Shown here: piece by piece, positions 53,903-63,240 of the stretch
How positions within the stretch are numbered: the stretch's first letter is position 1
Layout of the letters: every line of letters starts with the position of its first letter
Notes under the pieces: generated by a model
Database searches by the model: none
Seen by the model: the letters and a program-made list of their open reading frames with translations, nothing else
What the model was told of the DNA's origin: nothing
Position numbers and translations under genes: made by a program
Origin: Zoogloeaceae bacterium
Lineage (GTDB): Bacteria > Pseudomonadota > Gammaproteobacteria > Burkholderiales > Rhodocyclaceae
Direction of reading: 5' to 3'
DNA length: 64,000 nucleotides
NCBI GenBank assembly: GCA_024235655.1
Contig: JACKLY010000002.1
Location: 62,001 to 126,000 of the forward strand

Positions 53903-53909
53903 AGCAGAT

Positions 53910-55829
53910 TTATCGCCGCTCCAATCGCCCGGCCAATATCCCGGTGTGCCTGCGCACATAGAGCTCATCCCAGATCTTGAGCGCGCGCGGGTCGTGATAG
54001 ACAAGCGAACCTAGAATTACGGCGAGAAACCCGAGCGGAAGCGAAATCAGGGCGGGATTCCGCCATTTGAAGAGCGGCTCCTCAAGGCCAACAATGGAAG
54101 TCCGGTCATTGCGATAACGCGCCAGATCACTCTTCGCCTGCATGACCGCCTTGCCAAGAGTCGCCCTTGCCCTTTTGGCTTCAATGACAGTATCACCATT
54201 CTCCGAGGCGAGATCAGCTTCAATCCGACGCAGCTTGCCCGGTGCCTCGAGCAGCACCCGTTCGGCCTCGGCCTTGATCGCCAACGGATAGCTCATGTTC
54301 GGGGAGACAAGCACCAACCCGATGGCAAACACGGACCCCACCACCATCCCGGCGACAATTCCCCCCGTGTTGCAGCGACGCCAGAACAGGGTCAGCAACA
54401 CACAGGGGCAATTGGCGGAAGCGGCCAGGGCAAAAGCCAGCGCAACCAGGTGGGCAACGTTCTGCCCTTTGGCAGCCATGCCGAGAAAGATTGCCAGCAC
54501 CCCGAAAACAATGGCCGTCAAACGTGCGGCACGAACCTGGCTTTTTGTGTCCAGTTTCCCCTGTCGCCAGACACCGGCATACAGGTCATGCGCCAAGGCT
54601 GATGTGACCGCCAGCACCAAGGCTGCAACAACCGCCACAATGGTCGAAAAGGCTGCCGCTGCAACAAGTGCCAGCATGAAATTCCCGAGCATGCTTTCGG
54701 CACCACCACCCAAAGCCTGTGCCAGCAAAGGGGCCGCCATGTTGCCCCCGGCATCGTGATCGATGATGGTGGAAATGCCGACCTTCATCGCTGCACCCAG
54801 CCCGAGAAAAATGGTCAGCACATAGAAACTGCCGATGATGGCCATTGCCCATGCAACCGATGTACGCGCAGCCCGTGCTGTGGGCACCGTAAAGAAGCGC
54901 ATCAGAATATGCGGCAGACCGATGATGCCAAAGACCAGTGCCAGTGCGAGAGAAATCTGGTCAAGCGGATTTTCGAACAACAAACCCGGCTCCAGAAAGC
55001 GCTGTCCGAGCGCCGCCGGGCTCATGTCACTGGCGGAGTGGCCAAGAATAGTCGCCACATGGTTCTGGACCCTGGCATTTCCGGCCACTTCTGCGAAGAA
55101 ATCACCGAAGAACCCGTATTCGTGCCAGAGCAGCAACACCATGATCAGTGACACGCCCATGAGCAGAACGGCCTTGACGATCTGAACCCAGGTGGTCGCC
55201 ACCATCCCCCCAAGTACGACATAAGCAAGCATGACGAGGCCAACAGCAATGACCGACACTTCGTAATTGATACCGACCAGCGCCTTGACCAGAACACCAC
55301 CGGCAACCATTTGCGCCACCAGATAAATGGTCGAGACAATCATCACCGAAAGCGCACCGATGATCCGGCTTGTCCGCGGATCATTGCGATAGGCCAGGAT
55401 ATCGGCCAGGGTGTATTTGCCAATGTTCCGGCAGGGCTCGGCAATCAGCAGCAACACGACCAGATAGGCAAGCAACCAACCAACCGAGTACATGAAACCA
55501 TCAAACCCCCACAGCGAAATCAGCCCGGTCACACCAAGAAACGAGGCCGCCGAGAGATAGTCGCCGGCAATCGCCCAGCCGTTCTGCATGCCGGAAATAC
55601 TCCGGCCGGCCGTATAGAAATCGTCAGGCGTCTTGACACGCTTGGCCGCCAGATGAGTCACCATCATCGACAAACCGACAATGGCGGCAAAGAGAGTAAA
55701 AGTCAGCCAGCGATGGGGTTCCGGTACCGCAACGACACTGGTCGGTACAGCAACGACGGTGACTGAAACCATCGCCAGCAGGCCCCCAAACATGATTCGG
55801 CGACTCATCTCCGCAGAAGCCGGAATCAT
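53910..55829 (-). CDS. ActP-type cation/carboxylate symporter with charged helical insert
   Basis: A 639-residue sodium:solute symporter of the ActP group: IAGDYLSAASFLGVTGLISL, GGMVATTWVQIVKAVLLMGV, and GLPHILMRFFTVPTARAART. It is about 80 residues longer than the neighbour at 58.8 kb, largely because residues 518-575 form a highly charged, probably coiled-coil insert before the last helix. Substrate is likely acetate, pyruvate or another short acid. Its ATG overlaps the DUF485 stop. Last gene of the first regulator-kinase-DUF485-ActP unit. Confidence 0.88.
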   Translation of the reverse strand: MIPASAEMSRRIMFGGLLAMVSVTVVAVPTSVVAVPEPHRWLTFTLFAAIVGLSMMVTHLAAKRVKTPDDFYTAGRSISGMQNGWAIAGDYLSAASFLGVTGLISLWGFDGFMYSVGWLLAYLVVLLLIAEPCRNIGKYTLADILAYRNDPRTSRIIGALSVMIVSTIYLVAQMVAGGVLVKALVGINYEVSVIAVGLVMLAYVVLGGMVATTWVQIVKAVLLMGVSLIMVLLLWHEYGFFGDFFAEVAGNARVQNHVATILGHSASDMSPAALGQRFLEPGLLFENPLDQISLALALVFGIIGLPHILMRFFTVPTARAARTSVAWAMAIIGSFYVLTIFLGLGAAMKVGISTIIDHDAGGNMAAPLLAQALGGGAESMLGNFMLALVAAAAFSTIVAVVAALVLAVTSALAHDLYAGVWRQGKLDTKSQVRAARLTAIVFGVLAIFLGMAAKGQNVAHLVALAFALAASANCPCVLLTLFWRRCNTGGIVAGMVVGSVFAIGLVLVSPNMSYPLAIKAEAERVLLEAPGKLRRIEADLASENGDTVIEAKRARATLGKAVMQAKSDLARYRNDRTSIVGLEEPLFKWRNPALISLPLGFLAVILGSLVYHDPRALKIWDELYVRRHTGILAGRLERR

Positions 55830-56161
55830 TGCCGCCCGCTCCGGGCATGCTGCGCAAAGATTTCACGATTGATTTCTTCTGCCAGATGATCGAACTGGCG
55901 GCTCGACCACCCGGCGTAGACCACCGCAACGATCAGGGTCAGCGCACATTCGACAAGCGCAAAAAGCATGCCGATGTTCAAGGCACCGGCAACAGGCATG
56001 CGAAAAAGGTCGGGGAGAAACGCCGCACCCAGTGACAGCATGGCATAGCCGCCAACCGCGACAACCACCAAGGCAATGAAGAACCTGCGCTTCCTGCGGC
56101 GAAATTCCTCAAAGCGCGAATTCCGGCCAATTGCTGCCCAATCAACGGCACCATTGGTCAT
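55826..56161 (-). CDS. DUF485 membrane protein (first copy)
   Basis: A 111-residue protein with two membrane helices (FIALVVVAVGGYAMLSLGAAF and GMLFALVECALTLIVAVVYA), starting with a soluble segment FEEFRRRKRRF. DUF485 (YjcH-type) genes precede actP in many bacteria and may assist the symporter. GGAGGA precedes the ATG. It overlaps the ActP start by four bases. Confidence 0.9.
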   Translation of the reverse strand: MTNGAVDWAAIGRNSRFEEFRRRKRRFFIALVVVAVGGYAMLSLGAAFLPDLFRMPVAGALNIGMLFALVECALTLIVAVVYAGWSSRQFDHLAEEINREIFAQHARSGRQ

Positions 56162-56284
56162 CGCTCCTCCTGATCTTATTGTTGTTTTTCCGGGGAAAGT
56201 CTTCGCTTTCCCGCCTCACTCCTGAAAATCAGTCTAGGAACCAATGCTTACAGGGGGCTGACCACATGTCAGGGAAATATCGGT

Positions 56285-57784
56285 TCAGACAAACCCTGTG
56301 GGCGGGTTGCGGAAACCCAGTTCGCCTTCGACCTGGGCATCGAATTCCGGGCGTTTGATGGGAGGGCGGTAACGGGGGAACACCACTCGGGCAATGGCAC
56401 CACAGCCGTTGGTATTTGGCCTCAGGCTGGCATTGGCATGATGCAGTTCGGCGATTTCGCGCACGATCGCCAGCCCCAGCCCGGAACCATCCACCCCGGT
56501 GCCATCGACACGGTAGAAACGCTCGAAAACCAGCGCCGCCTGCTCTTCGCTGATGCCGATACCGCTGTCTTCGACTTCCAGCGTCACGAAATCCCCATGC
56601 ACCACCGCCCGGCAGGTCACACTGCCCCCTGCAGGGGTATAGCGCATCGCGTTGTCGATCAGGTTGCTGATCAGTTCACGCAACAGCAAGGCATTGCCCA
56701 GGATTTCGGCCGCCGGCGCCGGCTCGTATCCCAGATCGATCTGCCGGTCGAGTGCTTGTATCACCCACTCTTCGACCAGTTCACGCACCAGCAAATCAGG
56801 GTTCAGCGGCGTCAATGTGTGCTGGCCTTCACTGCTGGCTTCCGCTCGCGCCAGCGTCAGCAGTTGGTTGACCAGATGCGCAGCACGATCGACGCCGGTC
56901 GCGATCTGGCGTAGTGAGTTCTTCAACTCTTCCGGATCTGACTCGCGCATGGCCAGCTGTGCCTGTGTTTTCAGGCCCGTCAGCGGTGTCCGCAACTGGT
57001 GTGCGGCATCGGCGATGAAGCGCTGCTGAGCATCCAGGTTGCCGCGCATGCGTTCGAGCATGGCATTGAAGGCATCGATCAGCGGCTGCAGCTCCTCCGG
57101 CACCCGGCGCGTACGAATCGGCGACATGTCATTCTCGGCCCGCGCCTCGATGCGTTCACGCAACCGCGTCAATGGCTGCAAGCCCTGCGACAAGCCGAAC
57201 CAGACCAACACCACCGCCAGCGGAATGATCACGAACTGGGGCAGGATCACGCTGGCGATGATCTTGTTCGACAGTTCTGCACGTTTCTCCAGTGTTTCCG
57301 CCACTTCGATCAGCAGCCAGCGCTCTCGCGGAATCGAGGGGTCCCCGACATAGGTATAGGCCACGCGCAGATCCTGCCCGTTGATTTCGGCCTCGCGGTA
57401 ATAGATTTCGCCGAGTTCATCCGACTGATATTCCAGATTGCTGGCCACGCGCAACTCGGTGTCCCCGGCCAGCTTGAAGCCCTTGCGATTGACCACATGA
57501 AAATAGATGTGGTCAATCTCGTCAGCCCGCAGCATCGCCCGCACCGAAGAGGGCAGGTTGATGACCGGCTTGCCGCTGACGAACTTGACCTGACGCGCCA
57601 GCGCATTGACGTTCTCGCGCAAGGCCTGGTCGTAGGGATAGGTCGCCACCGATGAGGCGAAGTAATGGGTCGCCGCGATTGAAAGCGGCCAGACAAACAG
57701 CAGTGGGGCGAGCATCCAGTCGAGGATCTCGCCGAAAAGGGAACGCTGACCGTCAGGTGTTGCGGATTTCTTGCGGTTTTTCAA
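56285..57784 (-). CDS. TctE-like sensor histidine kinase (first copy)
   Basis: About 499 residues. TM1 (MLAPLLFVWPLSIAATHYF), a periplasmic TctE-type domain with YDQALRENVNALARQVKF and DEIDHIYFHVVNRKGFKLAG, TM2 (IIASVILPQFVIIPLAVVLV), then the acceptor His in FIADAAHQLRTPLTGLKTQ and ATPase motifs LIDNAMRYTPAGG, EDSGIGISEEQ and GSGLGLAIVREI. No ATG precedes the first helix; a TTG at 57784 inside the regulator's 3' end is the probable start, and the same arrangement occurs in the second copy. Senses a carboxylate or its effect, by analogy with TctE. Confidence 0.88.
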   Translation of the reverse strand: MKNRKKSATPDGQRSLFGEILDWMLAPLLFVWPLSIAATHYFASSVATYPYDQALRENVNALARQVKFVSGKPVINLPSSVRAMLRADEIDHIYFHVVNRKGFKLAGDTELRVASNLEYQSDELGEIYYREAEINGQDLRVAYTYVGDPSIPRERWLLIEVAETLEKRAELSNKIIASVILPQFVIIPLAVVLVWFGLSQGLQPLTRLRERIEARAENDMSPIRTRRVPEELQPLIDAFNAMLERMRGNLDAQQRFIADAAHQLRTPLTGLKTQAQLAMRESDPEELKNSLRQIATGVDRAAHLVNQLLTLARAEASSEGQHTLTPLNPDLLVRELVEEWVIQALDRQIDLGYEPAPAAEILGNALLLRELISNLIDNAMRYTPAGGSVTCRAVVHGDFVTLEVEDSGIGISEEQAALVFERFYRVDGTGVDGSGLGLAIVREIAELHHANASLRPNTNGCGAIARVVFPRYRPPIKRPEFDAQVEGELGFRNPPTGFV

Positions 57785-58433
57785 GGCAATACCCAAGCCC
57801 GCGAACGGTCGCAATGCGTACCCCGCCCGGCTCCAGTTTCTTGCGCAGGCGATGCACGTAAACCTCGATGGCGTTGTGGCTGACTTCCTCTCCCCAGCCG
57901 CAAAGATGATCTACCAGCTGGTCCTTGCTGACCAGTCGGCCGGAGCGCGACAACAGCACTTCCAGCAGGCCCAGTTCCCGTGCCGAGAGATCCAGCACCT
58001 GGCCATTGAGGATGGCCGAGCGACCGACCTGGTCATAGCTTAGCGCACCACACTGCACCATCGGCACCGTACCGCTGGAACGTCGGGTCAGTGCGCGCAC
58101 TCGCGCTTCCAGTTCCGGCAACTCGAAGGGCTTGACCATGTAGTCATCCGCCCCCAGGTCGAGCCCGCGCACCCGGTCACTGGTGCCATCCAGTGCCGTC
58201 AGGATCAGTACCGGCAATACGCTGCCACGCGCGCGCAGACGCTTGAGTACTTCCAGCCCGGAAAGCTTGGGCAAACCCAGATCGAGGATCAGCAGATCAT
58301 AGGTGTTGGCCATCAGTGCCGTATCGGCATCGACGCCATTGGCCGCACGGTCCACCGCATAACCGTTTCCGCGCAGCGTTCGGTACAGGCCATCAGCAAT
58401 GATGGCGTCATCTTCAGCAATGAGAAGGCGCAT
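57753..58433 (-). CDS. TctD-like OmpR-family response regulator (first copy)
   Basis: A 226-residue regulator: receiver with AEDDAIIADGL, phospho-acceptor D51 in DLLILDLGLPKLSG, K in YMVKPFELPE; winged helix with EVYVHRLRKKLEPGGVRIAT. ATG at 58433 is preferred because the family sequence MRLLIAEDD starts there. It overlaps the kinase by about 32 bases. First gene of the unit; the 370 bases upstream contain its promoter and a terminator of the preceding unit. Confidence 0.92.
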   Translation of the reverse strand: MRLLIAEDDAIIADGLYRTLRGNGYAVDRAANGVDADTALMANTYDLLILDLGLPKLSGLEVLKRLRARGSVLPVLILTALDGTSDRVRGLDLGADDYMVKPFELPELEARVRALTRRSSGTVPMVQCGALSYDQVGRSAILNGQVLDLSARELGLLEVLLSRSGRLVSKDQLVDHLCGWGEEVSHNAIEVYVHRLRKKLEPGGVRIATVRGLGYCLEKPQEIRNT

Positions 58434-58803
58434 GAAAAATAGTCCTGGCAAGCGGCTGGTCAAACCGCGTTTGAAACACGTAAGGCTATTGTAAGCGTGC
58501 GACTATAGCATTCGCAGCGCTGTTCTCCTTTTATGGTCTTGGAGCCCGCTGCATTAGCAGTGGCTCAGGGGGCATTCCGATCCTGCACCGGACACCCCCT
58601 ACCTCTTTTTCCCCCTTTGTTTCGACAATCCCGAGTGTTCTCCGGCCACCTTGCTGGTACCCGCCTGTGTCCGTCCGCAGCCGGTGTTTGTTTCGAGTTT
58701 AGCAAATTGCCTGTCGTATAAAACAAAAACCCGGGCGAACCCGGGTTTTTGTTTTGCGGCGACTGACGATCCAACCGGTTCGCCAGTCGTGCCATATTCA
58801 GAC
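58434..58803. other. Intergenic region between the two symporter units
   Basis: 370 bases without a credible gene. It holds the terminator of the second actP operon (58720-58755) and, on the side near 58434, the presumed promoter of the first unit; TATAGT on the minus strand near 58503 is a weak -10 candidate. Nothing else recognisable. Confidence 0.6.
58720..58755 (-). terminator. Very strong bidirectional terminator behind actP
   Basis: Arms AAAACAAAAACCCGGG and CCCGGGTTTTTGTTTT are perfectly complementary over 16 bases with a CGAA loop. The A and T tracts give intrinsic termination in either direction. It insulates the second unit (actP ends at 58804) from the regulator of the first. Confidence 0.92.
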
Positions 58804-60483
58804 TCAGTGGCCAGAGGCACCTGCTGCGCCGATCCCGGTTTCCGAGCGGATCTGCTGGTCAGCGTAAAGTGCGCGCTCCTTCTTGGCCTGAGCCGAGTTG
58901 TCGAGAATCGACACCAGCCAGATGGTCACGAAGGCAGCCGTCATTGAGAAGATGGCAGCCGAGTTGTAGGGGAACCAGGCCGAGCCTTTCGGATTGCCGA
59001 TCACCGCTTCCCAGACGCTCGCCGAACCAATCGTGCACACCACCGCCAGGATCAGGCCGACAAAGCCGCCGGCTACTGCGCCACGGGTCGTGCAATTCTT
59101 CCACAGCACCGACATGAACAGCACCGGGAAGTTGCCGGAACAGGCAATCACGAAGGCCAGCATGACCATATAGGCCACGTTCTGCTTTTCGAAGGCGATA
59201 CCCAGCACCACAGCCAGCACGCCAAGGCAGAGGGTGGTGATCTTCGAAACGCGCAGTTCATCGGCCGAGTTGGCCTTGCCCTTCTTGATCACCGAGGCGT
59301 ACAGGTCGTGTGACACGGCGGAAGCGCCGGAGAGCGTCAGACCAGCGACCACGGCAAGGATAGTGGCAAAAGCCACGGCCGAGATGAAGCCGAGGAACAG
59401 GTCACCGCCAACCGCCTTGGAGAGATGCACCGCGGCCATGTTGCCACCGCCCTTCAGACCCTTCGCCAGTTCGCCATCGACGAAGAACTCAAGCGGATTG
59501 GGGATCAGGTTGGTGATCGCGCCGAAGCCGATGATGAAGGTCAGGATGTAGAAGTAGCCGATCCAGGTCGTTGCCCAGGCGACCGACTTGCGGGCTTCCT
59601 TGGCGTTCGGCACGGTGAAGAAGCGCATCAGGATATGCGGCAGGCCGGCAGTACCGAACATCAGTGCCATGCCGACGGAAATGGCCGAAATCGGATCCTT
59701 GATCAGTGCGCCCGGGCCCATGATGGCATCCTTCTTGGCGTGCACCTCAACGGCCTTGGTGAACAAGGCTTCCGGCGAAAAACCGAACTGCAGGAGCACG
59801 CTGATCGCCATGAAAGTGGCACCGGCCAGCAGCATTACCGCCTTGATGATCTGCACCCAGGTGGTCGCCGTCATGCCGCCGAACAGCACGTACATCATCA
59901 TGATCGAACCGACCAAGATCTCGGCGTAGATGTATTCCATGCCGAAGAGAATCTTGATCAGCTGACCGGCACCGACCATCTGCGCAATCATGTAGAAAGC
60001 GACAACGACCAGCGAGGAAGTGGCAGAAAAGACACGCACCGGGGTCTGCGCAAAGCGATAGGACGCCACGTCGGCAAAGGTGAATTTACCCAGGTTGCGC
60101 AGGCGCTCGGCCATCAGGAAGGTAATGATCGGCCAGCCGACCAGCCAGCCGATCGAGAAGATCAGGCCGTCGAAGCCGTTGGCAAACACCAAGCCGGAAA
60201 TACCGAGGAAAGAGGCCGCCGACATGTAGTCGCCGGCAATCGCCAGACCGTTCTGGAAACCGGTGATGCCACCGCCGGCGGTGTAGAAGTCGGCAGCGGA
60301 CTTGGTCTTCGATGCCGCCCACTTGGTGATGTAAAGCGTGCCGCCAACGAAAATGGCAAACATCGAAATGGCGATCCAGTTGGTCGCCTGCTTGGTGGTG
60401 CTGCCCAGATCGGCCCCCGCGGCAAAAGCGCCGCCGGCAACGAGCAATGCTGCCAGCGCAGCGATGAAATGTTGGATACGCAT
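58804..60483 (-). CDS. actP: Cation/acetate symporter ActP
   Basis: A 559-residue symporter close in length to E. coli ActP (549). It has a signal-like start (FIAALAALLVAGGAFAAGAD) and the family segments FYTAGGGITGFQNGLAIAGD, GGMTATTWVQIIKAVMLLA, GLPHILMRFFTVPNAKEARK and AGLTLSGASAVSHDLYASVI. ActP takes up acetate and other short acids with Na+ or H+. Its ATG overlaps the TAA of the DUF485 gene (TAATG). Last gene of the second unit. Confidence 0.93.
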   Translation of the reverse strand: MRIQHFIAALAALLVAGGAFAAGADLGSTTKQATNWIAISMFAIFVGGTLYITKWAASKTKSAADFYTAGGGITGFQNGLAIAGDYMSAASFLGISGLVFANGFDGLIFSIGWLVGWPIITFLMAERLRNLGKFTFADVASYRFAQTPVRVFSATSSLVVVAFYMIAQMVGAGQLIKILFGMEYIYAEILVGSIMMMYVLFGGMTATTWVQIIKAVMLLAGATFMAISVLLQFGFSPEALFTKAVEVHAKKDAIMGPGALIKDPISAISVGMALMFGTAGLPHILMRFFTVPNAKEARKSVAWATTWIGYFYILTFIIGFGAITNLIPNPLEFFVDGELAKGLKGGGNMAAVHLSKAVGGDLFLGFISAVAFATILAVVAGLTLSGASAVSHDLYASVIKKGKANSADELRVSKITTLCLGVLAVVLGIAFEKQNVAYMVMLAFVIACSGNFPVLFMSVLWKNCTTRGAVAGGFVGLILAVVCTIGSASVWEAVIGNPKGSAWFPYNSAAIFSMTAAFVTIWLVSILDNSAQAKKERALYADQQIRSETGIGAAGASGH

Positions 60484-60794
60484 TATTTGCTGGCTCCATG
60501 AATGATTTCAGCGGCCTCGTCGTCAAACTCGCCATTGGCGCGACGCACATAGACCCAGGTCAGGATGATGGTGAATACGATCACGCCGACGCCGATTGGC
60601 ACGCCGATGCTGGTGGTCATGCCTTCGCCCATCTTGGTTGCCATGAACTGCGGATTGAATGCCACGGCCAGGATGAAGCCGTAGTAAGCCATCGCCCCAA
60701 GGACAGTCATGATGATCCCGTAGGCATTGCGCTTAGCCACAAACTGCAGAAAGCGCGGATTGGCTGCGATATTGTCAGTAATCTGTTTAGTCAT
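60483..60794 (-). CDS. DUF485 membrane protein (second copy)
   Basis: A 103-residue protein with two membrane helices (GIIMTVLGAMAYYGFILAVAF and IGVGVIVFTIILTWVYVRRA), starting ANPRFLQFVAKRNAYG, typical of the actP-linked DUF485/YjcH family. Ends GEFDDEAAEIIHGASK. Shares a one-base overlap with actP. A 178-base gap separates it from the kinase gene upstream, so it probably has its own promoter controlled by that pair. Confidence 0.92.
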   Translation of the reverse strand: MTKQITDNIAANPRFLQFVAKRNAYGIIMTVLGAMAYYGFILAVAFNPQFMATKMGEGMTTSIGVPIGVGVIVFTIILTWVYVRRANGEFDDEAAEIIHGASK

Positions 60795-60972
60795 TGAGAG
60801 CCCCTCTCTTTAAGTGAACCACCCCTTGCGGAATGTGGAAGCCACTATACGGAGACTCACTGACACGCCTCTTACTCAAAAAAGAGGAATAATTGACCTT
60901 AGAAAATATTGTTTTTTCTTTTATTATCAAACACTTGGAGTGCGTGCTCGGCAGATAATGGTAATGGCCGAA

Positions 60973-62403
60973 TCAGCGCGGAGACTGACCGCTATCTGAC
61001 ACACTCCGCGAATCGCCCCCTGCAACCCCCTGGCAAGGCGCCAAACGCGAAAAGAACACTTCCAGCAAGGCACCGCCACTCTCACTCTCGGCAATGCGGA
61101 TTGTTGCCCCATGCTGGTTGGCAATCTGGCGAACGATGGCCAAGCCCAGACCACAGCCTTCGCCACCGAGGCCCTCCTGGCGAAAGAAGCGCTCGAACAC
61201 CCGATCGCGCAATTCAGCGGGAATGCCGGGGCCATTGTCCTCGACCGCCAGTGTGGCCGCCCCATCGTCATGGCTGGCACAGCGCAGGGTGACCTGTCCG
61301 CCAGCCGGGGTATAAAGAATGGCGTTTTCCACCAGATTGCCGATCAGCTCGCGCAGCAGGGTTGCGGAGCCCTCCATGGTGGCTGTCTGCAATTCAAAGC
61401 CGAGGTCGACATCGTGTTCGATCGCCAGCTGCACCCAGGCATCCGCGTTCTGTTCAATCAGTGACCTGAGCTCAACGGGCGCCATAAGCACCCCGCCCGG
61501 TTCGGCACGCGCCAGCGAAAGCAACTGGTTGACCAGATGCGCCAGCCGCCGCACGGCGACCAGCACCGGGGCCAGCTGCGGATCATTGCGCGCCTGGATA
61601 ATCGATTCCACTTGCGCCTGCAAGGCGGCAATAGGGGTACGCAACTGGTGCGCAGCATCGGAAACAAAATGGCGCTGCGCTCCCAGCGCCACATCCAGCC
61701 GCCCCAGCAGACGATCCACTTCCGTTGCCAGGGGTTGCAATTCGATCGGCAGCTGCGCCGCTCCCACCGGGCTGAGGTCACTCGGGCTGCGTCGGGAAAG
61801 CTGCACACGCAGCGTATCCAGCGGGCGCAGACCGGCATTGACAGCCAGCAGGATCATGATGATCGTGGCCGCCAGGAGCAGGGCTTCCGGCAACAGTATG
61901 CCAAGCAGAATCGAGCCGACCTGGGACTCTCGCTTGGCCAGCGTTTCGCCGACCAGCACGGTCAGCTCATGCCCTTCCCGGTTCAGTAGCTGGATCACCC
62001 CGCGCACATTGCGGCCGTCTACAATCTTGTCGAAGTAGTAGTGCCCATCGCTGAACATGTCGAGCTGTGGCGTTTCGGCCGGAAACAGGCCGTCGCTGCC
62101 ACCAAGCAAACGTCCTTTCGGGCCATACACCGCAAAATAGATGTGATCGAACTTGTCAGTGACCAGAATCTGCTGCCCCTGCTGATCCAGTTCGAGTTCC
62201 GGCCGGCCATTCCTTGCATGCACCTGGTTGCCAAGTGCTATGGCCAGATTGAGCAGGGAACGATCATAGGCTTCGTTGGCGTTCCTGCTGGCCACGAAAT
62301 AGGCGCTGGTCCCGCTGGCGACAAGAAACAGAAGCACGCCCGGCAACAGCCAGGCAAGCAGCCGCTGACGCAGGCTATGAGGCTGCAGATTTCGGTTTTT
62401 CAA
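60973..62403 (-). CDS. TctE-like sensor histidine kinase (second copy)
   Basis: A 476-residue kinase with TM1 (LLAWLLPGVLLFLVASGTSA), periplasmic domain with YDRSLLNLAIALGNQVHA and DKFDHIYFAVYGPKGRLLGG, TM2 (LLGILLPEALLLAATIIMIL), acceptor His in FVSDAAHQLRTPIAALQAQ, and ATPase motifs LVENAILYTPAGG, EDNGPGIPAE and GCGLGLAIVRQI. The start is TTG at 62403 within the regulator's final codons, as in the first copy. It is a clear paralogue of the kinase at 56.3 kb. Confidence 0.9.
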   Translation of the reverse strand: MKNRNLQPHSLRQRLLAWLLPGVLLFLVASGTSAYFVASRNANEAYDRSLLNLAIALGNQVHARNGRPELELDQQGQQILVTDKFDHIYFAVYGPKGRLLGGSDGLFPAETPQLDMFSDGHYYFDKIVDGRNVRGVIQLLNREGHELTVLVGETLAKRESQVGSILLGILLPEALLLAATIIMILLAVNAGLRPLDTLRVQLSRRSPSDLSPVGAAQLPIELQPLATEVDRLLGRLDVALGAQRHFVSDAAHQLRTPIAALQAQVESIIQARNDPQLAPVLVAVRRLAHLVNQLLSLARAEPGGVLMAPVELRSLIEQNADAWVQLAIEHDVDLGFELQTATMEGSATLLRELIGNLVENAILYTPAGGQVTLRCASHDDGAATLAVEDNGPGIPAELRDRVFERFFRQEGLGGEGCGLGLAIVRQIANQHGATIRIAESESGGALLEVFFSRLAPCQGVAGGDSRSVSDSGQSPR

Positions 62404-63055
62404 GGTAGTAGCCCATGCCGCGAACAGTGCGGATATTGACGCCGGAAGGTTCCAGCTTCAGGCGCAACCGGGAAATGATTTTCTCCACGGCATTCGGCGT
62501 GATTTCCTCATCCCAGCTATAGAGCGACTGCATTACCAGATCCTTGCTGACAATCCGGTTGGCGCGAGCCGCCAGGAATTCCAGTGCCGACCATTCGCGC
62601 GCAGTCAAATCAAGCCCCTCCTCGCCGATCCAGGCACGACGCCCTTTCAGATCAAGCTCGAGATTACCGAGGCGGATCACACTGTCCACCTTGTTCCCCC
62701 CGCGTCGGGTCAGCGCCCGCAAGCGCGCCTCCAGTTCGGCCAGGGCGACGGGTTTAACGAGGTAATCATCGGCCCCCAAATCGAGCAGGCGAACGCGCTC
62801 ATCCAGCTTTTCCCGGGCAGACACCACCAGCACCGGCGTCGTCTGCTTTCTGCCACGCAAGCGCTTGAGCACTTCCGAGCCTTCCAGGCCGGGCAGGCCG
62901 AGATCGAGAATGACCGCGTCGTAATCCCGTTCGGTCAGCCAGGCATCGGCGCGCTGCCCCTCGGCAGCATGTTCGACGACATATCCTGCGTAGCGCAATG
63001 CCCGCACCATGCCGTCGGCAAGCAGTTCATCATCTTCAATCAGTAGCAAGCGCAT
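62375..63055 (-). CDS. TctD-like OmpR-family response regulator (second copy)
   Basis: A 226-residue regulator, same length as the first copy. IEDDELLADGM, D51 in DAVILDLGLPGLEG, K in YLVKPVALAE; winged helix with KIISRLRLKLEPSGVNIRT. AGGAGGTGA precedes the ATG at 63055, ruling out the GTG three codons earlier. It overlaps the kinase by 29 bases. Probably controls the DUF485-actP pair downstream. Confidence 0.93.
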   Translation of the reverse strand: MRLLLIEDDELLADGMVRALRYAGYVVEHAAEGQRADAWLTERDYDAVILDLGLPGLEGSEVLKRLRGRKQTTPVLVVSAREKLDERVRLLDLGADDYLVKPVALAELEARLRALTRRGGNKVDSVIRLGNLELDLKGRRAWIGEEGLDLTAREWSALEFLAARANRIVSKDLVMQSLYSWDEEITPNAVEKIISRLRLKLEPSGVNIRTVRGMGYYLEKPKSAAS

Positions 63056-63162
63056 CGAATTCACCTCCTGGCGGCGGCAAGATTACCCCTTTGTCCAAGC
63101 GGCGAACAGGGCTTTTTACGCCACCCGGTGGTCTGGCCATTCTATCGGCAAGCGGCCAAAGA

Positions 63163-63198
63163 AAAACCCGATCACAGCTCACGCCATGATCGGGTTTT
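63163..63198 (-). terminator. Intrinsic terminator of groL
   Basis: Twelve-base perfect arms AAAACCCGATCA and TGATCGGGTTTT; on the minus strand the stem is followed by TTTTTC. A smaller hairpin (CGAGTG/CACTCG at 63211-63227) lies between it and the groL stop. Confidence 0.9.
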
Positions 63199-63240
63199 GG
63201 GCACTGGCAACGAGTGCTTAACACTCGTGCCGGGGCAAGA

